Assembly: GCF_016863175.1 (NCBI RefSeq)
Contig: NZ_BOOJ01000029.1
Coordinates: 1-64,000 of the forward strand
Direction: 5' to 3'
DNA length: 64,000 nt
From: Paraplanobispora siamensis
GTDB lineage: Bacteria; Actinomycetota; Actinomycetes; Streptosporangiales; Streptosporangiaceae
A program made the translations under genes and the position numbers. How positions within the stretch are numbered: position 1 is the stretch's first letter; each line of letters opens with the position of its first letter. This document shows positions 9,257-17,318 of the stretch, one piece after another. A model generated the notes under the pieces. It worked only from the letters and a program-made list of their open reading frames with translations, ran no database searches and had not been told where the DNA came from.

Positions 9257-10493
9257 TGCCGGTCCTCTCCAGCACGCCGTGCGACAGCCAGGCGGGCTCG
9301 GCGCCGGGGGCGGCGGTGAGCTCGTCGGACCAGCGCAGGCGGTAGGGCGACTCGGGACGCAGGTCGATCGAGACGAGGTCGGCGAGCAGGCGGCGGGCGG
9401 AGACCCACTCGCCGTCGGCGGTCAGCAGCTCCTCCAGCCGCGCCGTGGAGCGCCCGCCGAGCGCGCCCTCGGCCACCGAGGCCAGCCGGTCGAGCCCGGC
9501 CGGGCCCGTGTCGTGGGAGTCGGCGGGACCGGGGTCGGGCAGCGCCGAGCGCGGGGGAGTGGGGTGCACGGGCGCGGGCCGCGGGCTCTCGTCGACGGCC
9601 CTGACGATCGCCGCCGGGTCGTGCCAGGGGGCCGGGGCGTCGAAGACGAAGCCGTCGAGCACCGCGGCCAGGCGCTCCTTGCTGGCGGTCTGGGCGAAGG
9701 TCCGCCAGGTCTCCGCGGGCAGCAGGGTGAGGTTCCTCGTGGTGCCCGCCGAGTCGGCCAGCCGCCCGGCGGCGCGCCGGGAGGCGTCGCTGTAGGCGTA
9801 GATCGCGGCGCGCAGCTCGGTGCAGGTGCGGTCGAGGTCGGGCCAGCGGTTCAGGATCGTGCCGTGCAGGCTCTGCGCCCGGCGGGCGATCTCCTCGGTG
9901 CCCCAGAGCTTGGGAGCCTGCTCGCGCAACTCCTCGATGGTGCCGCCGGTCAGCGTGATCAGCTCCAGCGCCCAGAGCCGGAACGCCCGCGCCAGGTTCT
10001 GCGCGCTGGCGCGCGCCTCCTCCATGGTCGTGCGGGGGTCGGCGACGTTGAGATCCTCCAGCGCCAGCAGCCGGTGCATCTCGGACTGGCCGCCGTCGTC
10101 CATCATCCGCCGGATGAACATCAGCCCCACCACGCTGGTGAACGACGCCCGGTAGCGCAGCTGGTTGGGCTTGGGGAAGACCTCGCGGATCGCGCCGAGG
10201 CCCTTGAGCACCCGCAGCCGGTTCTCGAACAGCTCCACCGGATGGGCCCGGCAGACGTGCCGCATCTGCTCGTGGGTCAGCCACTCCTCGCCGGCCTCGG
10301 CGAAGGCGGCGAACAGGGTCTCGGCGATGTCGACCAGCACGGGGTCGTCCACGACCGCGCCGCTGTCGCGCGCGAGCGCGGCGAACATCCGGCGGTAGGT
10401 CGCGAGCACGGCCTCCTCGCCCAGGGCGGAGTCCAGCGTGATCTCGTGGTTCGTCTCTGGCACGCGGTATACCGTACGGCCTGCGCCCGACAA
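9246..10493 (-). CDS. Unrecognised first subunit of the SMC operon, kleisin candidate
   Basis: A 415-aa, mostly helical protein. Residues about 68-105 (LTHEQMRHVCRAHPVELFE and onward) look like a winged helix. A long helical middle follows, then a Pro-rich linker (about 310-330) and a C-terminal domain with another short helix-turn-helix-like segment. Terminal winged helices joined by a flexible middle are the kleisin plan, but this is inference without a profile search. The start is uncertain: TTG at 10493 gives the longest form, while GTG at 10463 lies just after a TATACC-like -10 inside the 10-bp palindrome CGGTATACCG (10465-10474). It is first of three overlapping genes and lies 73 bp downstream of the M50 peptidase gene on the same strand. 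Confidence 0.6.
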   Translation of the reverse strand: MSGAGRTVYRVPETNHEITLDSALGEEAVLATYRRMFAALARDSGAVVDDPVLVDIAETLFAAFAEAGEEWLTHEQMRHVCRAHPVELFENRLRVLKGLGAIREVFPKPNQLRYRASFTSVVGLMFIRRMMDDGGQSEMHRLLALEDLNVADPRTTMEEARASAQNLARAFRLWALELITLTGGTIEELREQAPKLWGTEEIARRAQSLHGTILNRWPDLDRTCTELRAAIYAYSDASRRAAGRLADSAGTTRNLTLLPAETWRTFAQTASKERLAAVLDGFVFDAPAPWHDPAAIVRAVDESPRPAPVHPTPPRSALPDPGPADSHDTGPAGLDRLASVAEGALGGRSTARLEELLTADGEWVSARRLLADLVSIDLRPESPYRLRWSDELTAAPGAEPAWLSHGVLERTGNDA

Positions 10494-10566
10494 TCCCGTC
10501 CCCGATCCGCCCAGGGCGATCGTCCCGGGCCGCGCGGGCCGTACGGAGCCTTACGGAGAAACCCGC

Positions 10567-11286
10567 TCAGAAGAGGCTGTTCAGGGCGGGCAGCGGGACC
10601 AGCAGGTAGGCGCCGCCCGCCAGGGAGGCCGCCGCGACGAGCAGGAACAGCATCACCCAGGCCCCGGCGGGCAGGAAGGTCAGCCGGGCGAGCTGGTCGG
10701 CGTCGGAGTCGGGCACCCGGCCGTGCCTGCGCTTGCGCCGCAGCTCCAGGATCGGCCGGATCCCGCCGAACAGCAGGAACCAGACGGCCAGATAGGCGAT
10801 GACCGCGTCCACCTCAGGCGGCGCGTACCAGGTGAGCGCCGCGATCGCCCCGCCGGTGACCAGCAGGCTCACCACCCCGAACAGGTTGCGGATCATCAGC
10901 AGCATGGCGACCAGCAGCACGATCACAACCGTGATGAGGATGGCGATGTGCCCGGAGGCGGTCAGCCACGCGCCGCCCAGCCCCAGCAGCGACGGCGCGA
11001 TGTAGCCCGCGGCGGCCGTCAGGATCATGCCGGGACCGGTGGGCCTGCCCCGGGTGAGGGTGACGCCGGAGGTGTCGGAGTGCAGCCGGATGCCCTGGAG
11101 CTTGCGCCGGGTCAGCAGCGCCATCAGCGCGTGCCCGCCCTCGTGCGCGATGGTGATCAGCCCCCGGGAGAGCTGCCAGGAGGTGGACCACGCCACGACG
11201 GCCAGCGCCGCCACGGCGGACAGCAGCACGACCCATGCGGGCGGCCCGGGCTGGGCCGTGGTAAGGGTCACCCAGACGTCGGTCAA
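10567..11286 (-). CDS. M50-type membrane metallopeptidase homologue
   Basis: A 239-aa protein with about six hydrophobic segments. The zinc motif is HEGGH (about residue 48-52) in the first membrane region, as in site-2-protease-like M50B proteins; a second metal ligand motif is less clear. The TTG start is supported by GAGGAG seven bases upstream. Such proteins cut substrates within the membrane, though many actinobacterial members have unknown targets. It is the first gene on the minus strand of this block, with the three SMC-operon genes 73 bp downstream, so co-transcription is possible. It is divergent from corA. Confidence 0.75.
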   Translation of the reverse strand: MTDVWVTLTTAQPGPPAWVVLLSAVAALAVVAWSTSWQLSRGLITIAHEGGHALMALLTRRKLQGIRLHSDTSGVTLTRGRPTGPGMILTAAAGYIAPSLLGLGGAWLTASGHIAILITVVIVLLVAMLLMIRNLFGVVSLLVTGGAIAALTWYAPPEVDAVIAYLAVWFLLFGGIRPILELRRKRRHGRVPDSDADQLARLTFLPAGAWVMLFLLVAAASLAGGAYLLVPLPALNSLF

Positions 11287-11498
11287 CGATCAGCTCTCCT
11301 CACTGGCGGTTCGGAACGGCGCAGCAAAGCGTCCCATGACATCGAGTCTGGCGGCGACAGGCGGGGAATGCTGGATAGCTGCCGGGATTATCTCGAGATC
11401 GCACCTGATGGACGGTGGAAACCGGTGATCCGGGGCAGGAGCGCCGGGCGGGACCGCCGTCGCCGGGCGGGCCCGCGGGACCGGCTGAGGAGGCGGAC

Positions 11499-12653
11499 GT
11501 GGCGGATCGGCGGGCGCAGGACCTACGCGCCCTGATGCGGGGCCGTTCCCGGGGCGGGCTCGACTCCCCGGAGCGGTCGATGGATCCCCGGCCGGGGGAG
11601 AGCGAGCCGTTCTCCTCCCACTCGCACGTGGTCGACAGGGCGATCTACGCCGGCGGGCGGCGGGTGGCCACCCCCGCCTCGCTGCCCGAGGCCTTCGCGG
11701 CCCTGAAGGACACCCCGGGCGGCATGGCCTGGATCGGCTTCTACCGGCCGGACGGCGCGGTGATCTGCAACGTCGCCGAGGAATTCGACCTGCACGAGCT
11801 GGCCGTCGAGGACGCCATCGTGGCCCACCAGCGGCCCAAGGCCGACCGCTACGACGACACGCTGTTCGTGGTGCTGCGCCCGGCCCGGTATCTCGACGAC
11901 GTCGAGGAGGTCGTCTTCGGCGAGCTGCACGTCTTCGTCGGCCCCAACTTCGTGATCACCGTACGGCACAGCGAGAGCCCGGACCTGTCGCAGGTCCGCC
12001 GCCGGATGGAGGACGACCCCGAACTGCTGGCCCAGGGCCCGCAGGCGGTGCTGTACGCCATCCTGGACGCCATCCTGGACGCCGTCGTGGACGGCTACGC
12101 CCCGGTCGTCGCCGGGCTGCAGAACGACATCGACGAGATCGAGGTGGAGGTCTTCGGCAACGAGCCCGGCGTCTCCCGCCGCATCTACGAGCTGTCGCGC
12201 GAGGTGATCGAGTTCCAGCGGGCGACCAGGCCGCTGCTCGCCATGATCGACGGTTTCGTGGCGGGCGCGCAGAAGTACGGCCTGACCGAGGACCTGCAGA
12301 CCTACCTGCGCGACGTGGCCGACCACGCGATCACCGTGGTGGAGCGCGTCGCCGGGTTCCGGCAGATGCTCCACGACATCCTGGTGGTCAACTCGACCAT
12401 GGTCGCCCAGGCCCAGAACGAGCACATGACCAACCTCACCGAGGCCAGCAACGCCCAGAACGAGGAGGTCAAGAAGATCTCCGCCTGGGCCGCCATCCTG
12501 TTCGCGCCCACACTGGTCGGCACCGTCTACGGGATGAACTTCGACGTCATGCCCGAGACCCACTGGGCCTGGGGCTATCCGTTCGCCGTCCTGCTGATGG
12601 CGGTCGTCTGCGTCACCCTCTATCTGGTCTTCAAACGCCGCGACTGGCTCTGA
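11499..12653 (+). CDS. corA: CorA-family magnesium/cobalt channel
   Basis: A 384-aa protein. It has a large cytoplasmic N-terminal domain, a long stalk helix and two C-terminal membrane helices. The diagnostic YGMNF motif lies in the pore loop (GMN selectivity filter, followed by MPE). It would form a homopentameric Mg2+/divalent channel. The GTG at 11499 is preferred because GAGGAGG lies five bases upstream; an in-frame GTG at 11415 lacks this. The sequence repeats AILD (AILDAILDAVVDGY): the 12-bp unit gccatcctggac occurs twice in tandem near 12057-12081, a probable four-codon insertion in the cytoplasmic domain. Confidence 0.92.
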   Translation: MADRRAQDLRALMRGRSRGGLDSPERSMDPRPGESEPFSSHSHVVDRAIYAGGRRVATPASLPEAFAALKDTPGGMAWIGFYRPDGAVICNVAEEFDLHELAVEDAIVAHQRPKADRYDDTLFVVLRPARYLDDVEEVVFGELHVFVGPNFVITVRHSESPDLSQVRRRMEDDPELLAQGPQAVLYAILDAILDAVVDGYAPVVAGLQNDIDEIEVEVFGNEPGVSRRIYELSREVIEFQRATRPLLAMIDGFVAGAQKYGLTEDLQTYLRDVADHAITVVERVAGFRQMLHDILVVNSTMVAQAQNEHMTNLTEASNAQNEEVKKISAWAAILFAPTLVGTVYGMNFDVMPETHWAWGYPFAVLLMAVVCVTLYLVFKRRDWL

Positions 12654-12671
12654 CCGGGCACGACGAGGGGC

Positions 12672-14882
12672 TCAGCCCAGGAGCTTGCGGGCGGCCTCTT
12701 CGATCTCGCCCTCGCACAGCAGCACGTGCCTGGCCGCGTCGCCCAGCGGGACGAAGCTGTCGGAGGAGGTCACCCGGGCGATCTTGCCGGTGAAACCGGC
12801 GTCCAGCAGCTCGGTGACGATCGCCTCGGAGACGCCGCCGGTGCGGCGGGTCTCGTCGGCGATCAGCACCTTGCCGGTCAGCTCCGCCGCCCGCAGCAGG
12901 TCGTCCACCGGCAGCGGGGACAGCCAGCGCAGGTCGAGGACCCGGCAGCTGTGGCCCTCGGCGGTCAGCCTGACCGCCGCGCGCAGGCTCATCCGCAGGC
13001 CGTTGCCGAAGGTCACGATGGTCAGGTCGCGGCCGTCGCCGTAGCTGCGGGCGCGGCCGATCGGGACGTGCGTCTCCGCCCAGCGGGAGGGCGGGGCGTA
13101 CGGCGCCAGCCAGCCGTTGTCGCCGTCGTCGAACATGTCGCGGGTGTTGTACAGCGCGATCGGTTCCAGGAACAGGCAGACGTTGCCGTCGGCGCGGGCG
13201 GCGGCGACGCAGGTGCGCAGCATCGCCGCGGCGTCGTCGGGCCGGGCCGGGGAGGCGATGACCAGGCCGGGGATGTCGCGCAGCGCGGTGACGGAGTGGT
13301 CGTTGTGGAAGTGGCCCCCGAAGCCCTTCTGGTAGGCGTAGGAGGGCACGCGCACGACCATCGGGTTGCGGTAGGCGCCGCGGGAGAAGAACGACAGGGT
13401 GGCCGCCTCGCCGCGGATCTGGTCCAGGGCGTTGTGCAGGTAGGCGAGATACTGGATCTCGGCGATCGGCAGCATGCCCGACACGCCCGTGCCGAGCGCC
13501 AGGCCCAGGACGGTCTGCTCGTCCAGCAGCGTGTCGAACACCCGGCCGGCGCCGAAGCGCTTCTGCAGGCCGCGGGTGACGCCGTAGACGCCCCCCTTGC
13601 GGGCCACGTCCTCGCCGAAGATCATCGCCTCGGGGTGGGAGGCCAGCGCGTCGGCCAGCGTCCGGTTGATCGCCTGGGCGAGGGTCAGCGGGCCCTCCTG
13701 CTCGGGCAGCCTGCCGCCGAAGGCCCTGTCCCGGTCCGGCGAGGACACCGCCGAGACCCGGGCGACCGACTCGGGGGTGCGCGGGGCCAGCGGCTCCACG
13801 ATGTCGGCGGCGGAGGTCAGGCGCGGGCGCCGGGAGCTCTCCATGGCCATCTTGAACAGGTGCTCGCGGGTCGTCTCGTACAGGGAGATCAGCCCGTCGG
13901 GCGTGGCCAGGCCGGCCTCGACGAGCAGCCTGGCGGTGGCGACCAGGGGGTCGCGCTCGAGGTCGGCGTTGATCTCCCGCTTGGTCCGGTAGGACAGCTC
14001 CACGTCGGAGCCCGCGTGGCCCATCAGCCGGACCGTGCGCAGGTGCAGGATGGCGGGGGAGCGGTGCGCGCGGACGTGGTCGGCGGCGGCCCGCGCCGTG
14101 TCGTGGGCGTCGGCCAGGTCGCAGCCGTCGGCCGGGAAGTACTCCAGCAGGGGGTGGCGGGCGGCCTCCACCCACCCGTTCGGGGTGCGCACGCTGATGC
14201 CCAGCCCGTTGTCCTCGCACACGAACAGCAGCGGCAGGCCGAGGCCCTGGTAGGAGCAGTAGGCGGCGGTGTTGAAGGCCGACAGGGCGCTGGCGTGGTT
14301 GAGCGAGGCGTCGCCGAAGCTGCACACCGCGATGGCGTCCTGCGGCCACCTGCCGCGCACGCCGAGCTGGTGGGCGCGCTCGATGGCGAAGGCCGTGCCC
14401 ACCGCGCGCGGCAGGTGGCTGGCGATCGTGGAGGTCTGCGGGATCACCGCCAGGTCCGGATGGCCGAAGACCTTGTGGCGGCCGCCGGCGATCGGCTCCT
14501 CGGCCGCGGCGACCAGGCCGAGCAGCACGTCGCGCATGCCCTCCTCGGGCAGCCGCCCGGCCATCGCCGACCTGGTCAGATAGAAGGCCCCGGAGCGATA
14601 GTGCAGCAGGGCCGGGTCGGTGGTGCGCAGGGCCGCGGCCACCGCGGCGTTGCCCTCGTGGCCCGCCGAGCCGATGGTGTAGTAGCCCTCGCCCTGTTCG
14701 CGCAGGTGACGTGCTGTGATGTCCAGCAGGCGGCTGCCGAGCTGGAAGCCGAACAACTCCCTGCAGCGGGCTCCCGTCAGGCTCGTGCCGTCGCGCACCG
14801 GGGAAGCGGGATCACGAGGAGCCCCGGGGACCAGGGTCGCCACCGTCTCTGCGAAGTGAGTCTCAACAGTGTCGCGCGCCAC
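12672..14882 (-). CDS. Fused alpha-beta 2-oxoacid dehydrogenase E1 (branched-chain type)
   Basis: A 736-aa protein joining E1-alpha and E1-beta in one chain. The alpha half (to about 390) carries the thiamine-diphosphate motif GDAS (about 190) with the following Asn in FNTAAY. The beta half begins near PLTLAQAINRTLADAL and contains EDVARKGGVYG and the C-terminal transketolase domain. With E2 (lipoyl transacylase) and E3 it would oxidatively decarboxylate branched-chain 2-oxoacids or a related substrate; neither partner is in the window. The start is likely GTG at 14882, because a CATAAT-like -10 lies about seven bases upstream, suggesting a leaderless mRNA. GTG at 14921 would add 13 residues. 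The nearby leucine operon and second carboxylase block fit a role in branched-chain acid breakdown. Confidence 0.85.
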   Translation of the reverse strand: MARDTVETHFAETVATLVPGAPRDPASPVRDGTSLTGARCRELFGFQLGSRLLDITARHLREQGEGYYTIGSAGHEGNAAVAAALRTTDPALLHYRSGAFYLTRSAMAGRLPEEGMRDVLLGLVAAAEEPIAGGRHKVFGHPDLAVIPQTSTIASHLPRAVGTAFAIERAHQLGVRGRWPQDAIAVCSFGDASLNHASALSAFNTAAYCSYQGLGLPLLFVCEDNGLGISVRTPNGWVEAARHPLLEYFPADGCDLADAHDTARAAADHVRAHRSPAILHLRTVRLMGHAGSDVELSYRTKREINADLERDPLVATARLLVEAGLATPDGLISLYETTREHLFKMAMESSRRPRLTSAADIVEPLAPRTPESVARVSAVSSPDRDRAFGGRLPEQEGPLTLAQAINRTLADALASHPEAMIFGEDVARKGGVYGVTRGLQKRFGAGRVFDTLLDEQTVLGLALGTGVSGMLPIAEIQYLAYLHNALDQIRGEAATLSFFSRGAYRNPMVVRVPSYAYQKGFGGHFHNDHSVTALRDIPGLVIASPARPDDAAAMLRTCVAAARADGNVCLFLEPIALYNTRDMFDDGDNGWLAPYAPPSRWAETHVPIGRARSYGDGRDLTIVTFGNGLRMSLRAAVRLTAEGHSCRVLDLRWLSPLPVDDLLRAAELTGKVLIADETRRTGGVSEAIVTELLDAGFTGKIARVTSSDSFVPLGDAARHVLLCEGEIEEAARKLLG

Positions 14883-14968
14883 GCAACCGATTATGTCTCG
14901 GCGGAGCGTCCCCGTCGCCACCCTTGACTGCTTTGCTCGGCGGATCCTGTGGATCGGTCCTATTCAAC

Positions 14969-14999
14969 AGTTATTAATAACTATTTGTCAGATGTGACA
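14969..14999. promoter_or_regulatory. AT-rich palindromes in a divergent promoter region
   Basis: A perfect 14-bp palindrome AGTTATTAATAACT (14969-14982) is followed by TGTCA-GATG-TGACA (14986-14999). They lie between the divergent E1 gene and the secreted-protein gene. A TTGACA-like -35 at 15026 follows on the plus strand. Binding proteins unknown. Confidence 0.5.
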
Positions 15000-15088
15000 T
15001 CGATCTGCCGGATCTGGACGTCTACTTGACAGAACGATTACGTGGCACCCTCATGCCGCGTTCATGCAACGGGGAGGATGAAATCCGC

Positions 15089-16204
15089 ATGTTGCAACGC
15101 ACCCGATCCATCGCCGTCGTGGTGGCCATCGGTGCCGGAGCCCTCGCTCTGGCGCCGTCCGCGACGGCCGCAACCGGGACCGCCCTGGTCCCCGCCGCCG
15201 CCTCCGCGGAGGTCGCGGCCCTGCTGGAAACCAAGATCGTCGACTTCGACGCCACCCCCGACCTGGTCAAGAAGGGTGACAAGATCGAGGTCTCCGGCCG
15301 GCTGCTCCAGGAGGTCGACAAGAGCTGGAAGGGTTACGGCGGCCAGGACGTGAAGATCACTCTTCGCGCCAAGGACACCGACGCCTACCAGCACATCGCC
15401 ACGCTCAAGACGACCGCCGACGGCTCGTTCAAGGCGACGGTCACGGCCGAGGTCACCGGCTGGTGGCGGGCGGAGTTCTTCGCCACCTCGGCGGCCAAGG
15501 GCTCGGTCAGCGACACCGACCGCGTCGACGTCAAGACGCCGCCGAAGTTCGTCTACAGCCGGATCGTCGACTACCGCGCCTGGCCCGACCCCGTGGACAA
15601 GGGTGACACCATCCACGTCCGCGGCGTCCTGCAGGTCGACACCGAGAAGGGCTGGGACGGCTACAAGGGCCAGAAGGTCCACGTGCTGTTCCGCGCCGAC
15701 GGCTCGTCCCGCTGGGAGCACGTGGCCTCCGACTGGACCGACCACCGCGGCCGCTTCGGCGTCAACGCCGAGGCCCGCACCTCCGGCCACTGGAAGGCCG
15801 TGTTCGAGGGCGCCAAGGGCGTCAAGGGCACCGACCGCACCCTGCACGTGACGGTCCGTGAGCCGGAGCCGGAGCCCGAGCCCGAGCGTGCCGACAGCCG
15901 GGTGGCGAAGTTCAACGCCTCGCCCGAGCCGGTCCGCTACGGCCGTTATCTGAAGTTCACCGGCAAGCTCCAGGTCCGCGACGACGGGAGCTGGGACGGC
16001 TACCAGTCCAAGGTGGGGCTGTACTTCAAGCCCAAGGGCTCGCACAAGTGGTACTACGTGAAGACCGCGTGGTCCAACGACGACGGCAAGCTCTACACCA
16101 AGGCCAAGGCCTACAAGTCCGGCTACTGGAAGTTCGTCTTCAAGGGTGACGACGACTTCTACGGCGACACCAGCCGGGTCGACTACGTCCGGGTCAAGCG
16201 CTGA
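15089..16204 (+). CDS. Secreted protein with three Ig-like repeats
   Basis: A 371-aa protein with a signal peptide (about residues 1-28, ending ATAA). Three ~105-residue repeats follow, each with a pattern like FDATPDxVKKGDKI, W-x-GYxGQKV, a middle strand and a SGxWKAxFxG ending. The second and third repeats are joined by a Pro-Glu linker (EPEPEPEPE). The ATG at 15089 is chosen for the GGGGAGGA at 15071; upstream in-frame ATGs would bury the signal peptide. Such repeat proteins are common in actinomycetes and are thought to be cell-surface or matrix proteins; no enzymatic motif is visible. Confidence 0.85.
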   Translation: MLQRTRSIAVVVAIGAGALALAPSATAATGTALVPAAASAEVAALLETKIVDFDATPDLVKKGDKIEVSGRLLQEVDKSWKGYGGQDVKITLRAKDTDAYQHIATLKTTADGSFKATVTAEVTGWWRAEFFATSAAKGSVSDTDRVDVKTPPKFVYSRIVDYRAWPDPVDKGDTIHVRGVLQVDTEKGWDGYKGQKVHVLFRADGSSRWEHVASDWTDHRGRFGVNAEARTSGHWKAVFEGAKGVKGTDRTLHVTVREPEPEPEPERADSRVAKFNASPEPVRYGRYLKFTGKLQVRDDGSWDGYQSKVGLYFKPKGSHKWYYVKTAWSNDDGKLYTKAKAYKSGYWKFVFKGDDDFYGDTSRVDYVRVKR

Positions 16205-16265
16205 CCCCGGACGAGGTCGGGCGCTGATCCCGATGAGGTGGGGCGCCGACCCGGACGGCCTCCGG

Positions 16266-16346
16266 CTCCGGCCGGAGACCTGAATGACCCCGGCCCGCCC
16301 GGCGGGCCGGACACGACGGCGGCCCGGGTGCTCGAGCACCCGGGCC
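16266..16346. terminator. Cluster of three strong hairpins between convergent genes
   Basis: Three adjacent inverted repeats. CTCCGGCCGGAG lies at 16266-16277. A 10-bp stem with one-base loop lies at 16290-16310 (CCGGCCCGCC and complement). A perfect 26-bp palindrome lies at 16321-16346 (arms GGCCCGGGTGCTC). They lie between the convergent secreted-protein and ABC-permease genes and probably act as a bidirectional terminator without U-tract. Confidence 0.75.
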
Positions 16347-16400
16347 GTCCCATGTCCGCACCCTGCCCGGTCCCGTCTCAGTCCGCACCCTGCCCGGCCC

Positions 16401-16436
16401 GCTCAGTGCCCGGCTCAGTGCCCGGCTCAGTGCCCG
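16401..16436. repeat. Three exact tandem copies of a 12-mer
   Basis: GCTCAGTGCCCG occurs three times in tandem, ending immediately before the ABC-permease stop codon. A related GTCCGCACCCTGCCCGG is duplicated just upstream (about 16353 and 16381). Confidence 0.85.
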
Positions 16437-16439
16437 GTC

Positions 16440-17294
16440 TCAGTCGCTCCTGCGGAACTGCACGATCGCCACCCCCAGCAGGACGGCGCCCATGAGGGCG
16501 ACCAGGCCCAGCTCCAGGGGGACGGGGACCTGCCAGCCGAACCAGCTCACCCCGGGGTTGAGCGTGGCGTCGACCTCGGGCGGCACGTCCAGGCGGGAGA
16601 AGACCGCCTGGCGCATCGGGTCGACCGCGTAGGTCAGCGGGTTCACGGTGGTCAGCACGTGCAGCCAGGACGGCAGGTTGGCCAGCGGGAACATCGCCCC
16701 GGACAGGAACATCATCGGCATGATGGCCATCTGCATCAGGCCGAAGAAGGTCTGCATGTTCTTCATCCGCGCGGCGAGGGTGACGCCGAAGGCGGTGATG
16801 GTGAACGCCGCCAGGAACATCTCCGCCAGCAGCGTCAGCATCAGCGCCGGGTCGTACGGCACGCCGACCAGCCCGGCCATGGCCAGGATGACGACGCCCT
16901 GCCCGACCGCCACGACCGATCCGCCCAGGCACTTGCCCACCACGATCGCGCCCCTGCTGACCGGGGCGACGAGCATCTCGCGCAGGAAGCCGAACTCCCG
17001 GTCCCACACGATGGATCCGGCCGAGAACATCGCGGTCATGATGACCGTCATCGCGATCATCCCCGGATACATGAACGTCCGGAAGTCGATCCCGGGGATC
17101 GCCCCCTGCGCGAGCGAGCCGAGCCCGGTGCCCATCACGAACAGCCACAGCACCGGCTGGATCAGCATCGAGAGCATGCGCGTGCGGTCGTTGACGAAGC
17201 GCAGCATCTCCCGGTGGAGCACGACCTTGACCGCGCGCATGTCGTGTCCGGCGGTGCGCAGCGGGATCCGCACGCCCACCACGTCGGTGGCCAT
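16440..17294 (-). CDS. ABC exporter permease, DrrB/ABC-2 type
   Basis: A 284-aa protein with six predicted membrane segments and the ABC-2 family pattern: a cytoplasmic start, FGFLREMLVAPVSRG in the first large loop, and PLTYAVDPMRQ near the C-terminus. It pairs with the ATPase encoded 24 bp upstream on the same strand to form a drug/lipid exporter of the daunorubicin-resistance type. The ATG at 17294 is preceded by a strong AGGAGGTAG. Confidence 0.92.
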   Translation of the reverse strand: MATDVVGVRIPLRTAGHDMRAVKVVLHREMLRFVNDRTRMLSMLIQPVLWLFVMGTGLGSLAQGAIPGIDFRTFMYPGMIAMTVIMTAMFSAGSIVWDREFGFLREMLVAPVSRGAIVVGKCLGGSVVAVGQGVVILAMAGLVGVPYDPALMLTLLAEMFLAAFTITAFGVTLAARMKNMQTFFGLMQMAIMPMMFLSGAMFPLANLPSWLHVLTTVNPLTYAVDPMRQAVFSRLDVPPEVDATLNPGVSWFGWQVPVPLELGLVALMGAVLLGVAIVQFRRSD

Positions 17295-17318
17295 CTTCTA
17301 CCTCCTGACTGAAGGGGC

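Noticed and set aside
4788-10493. Wadjet (JetABCD/MksBEFG) or Lamassu defence system
   Set aside because: No Toprim JetD/MksG nuclease and no LmuA-like gene are adjacent, and the ATPase signature region differs; kept only as a related architecture.
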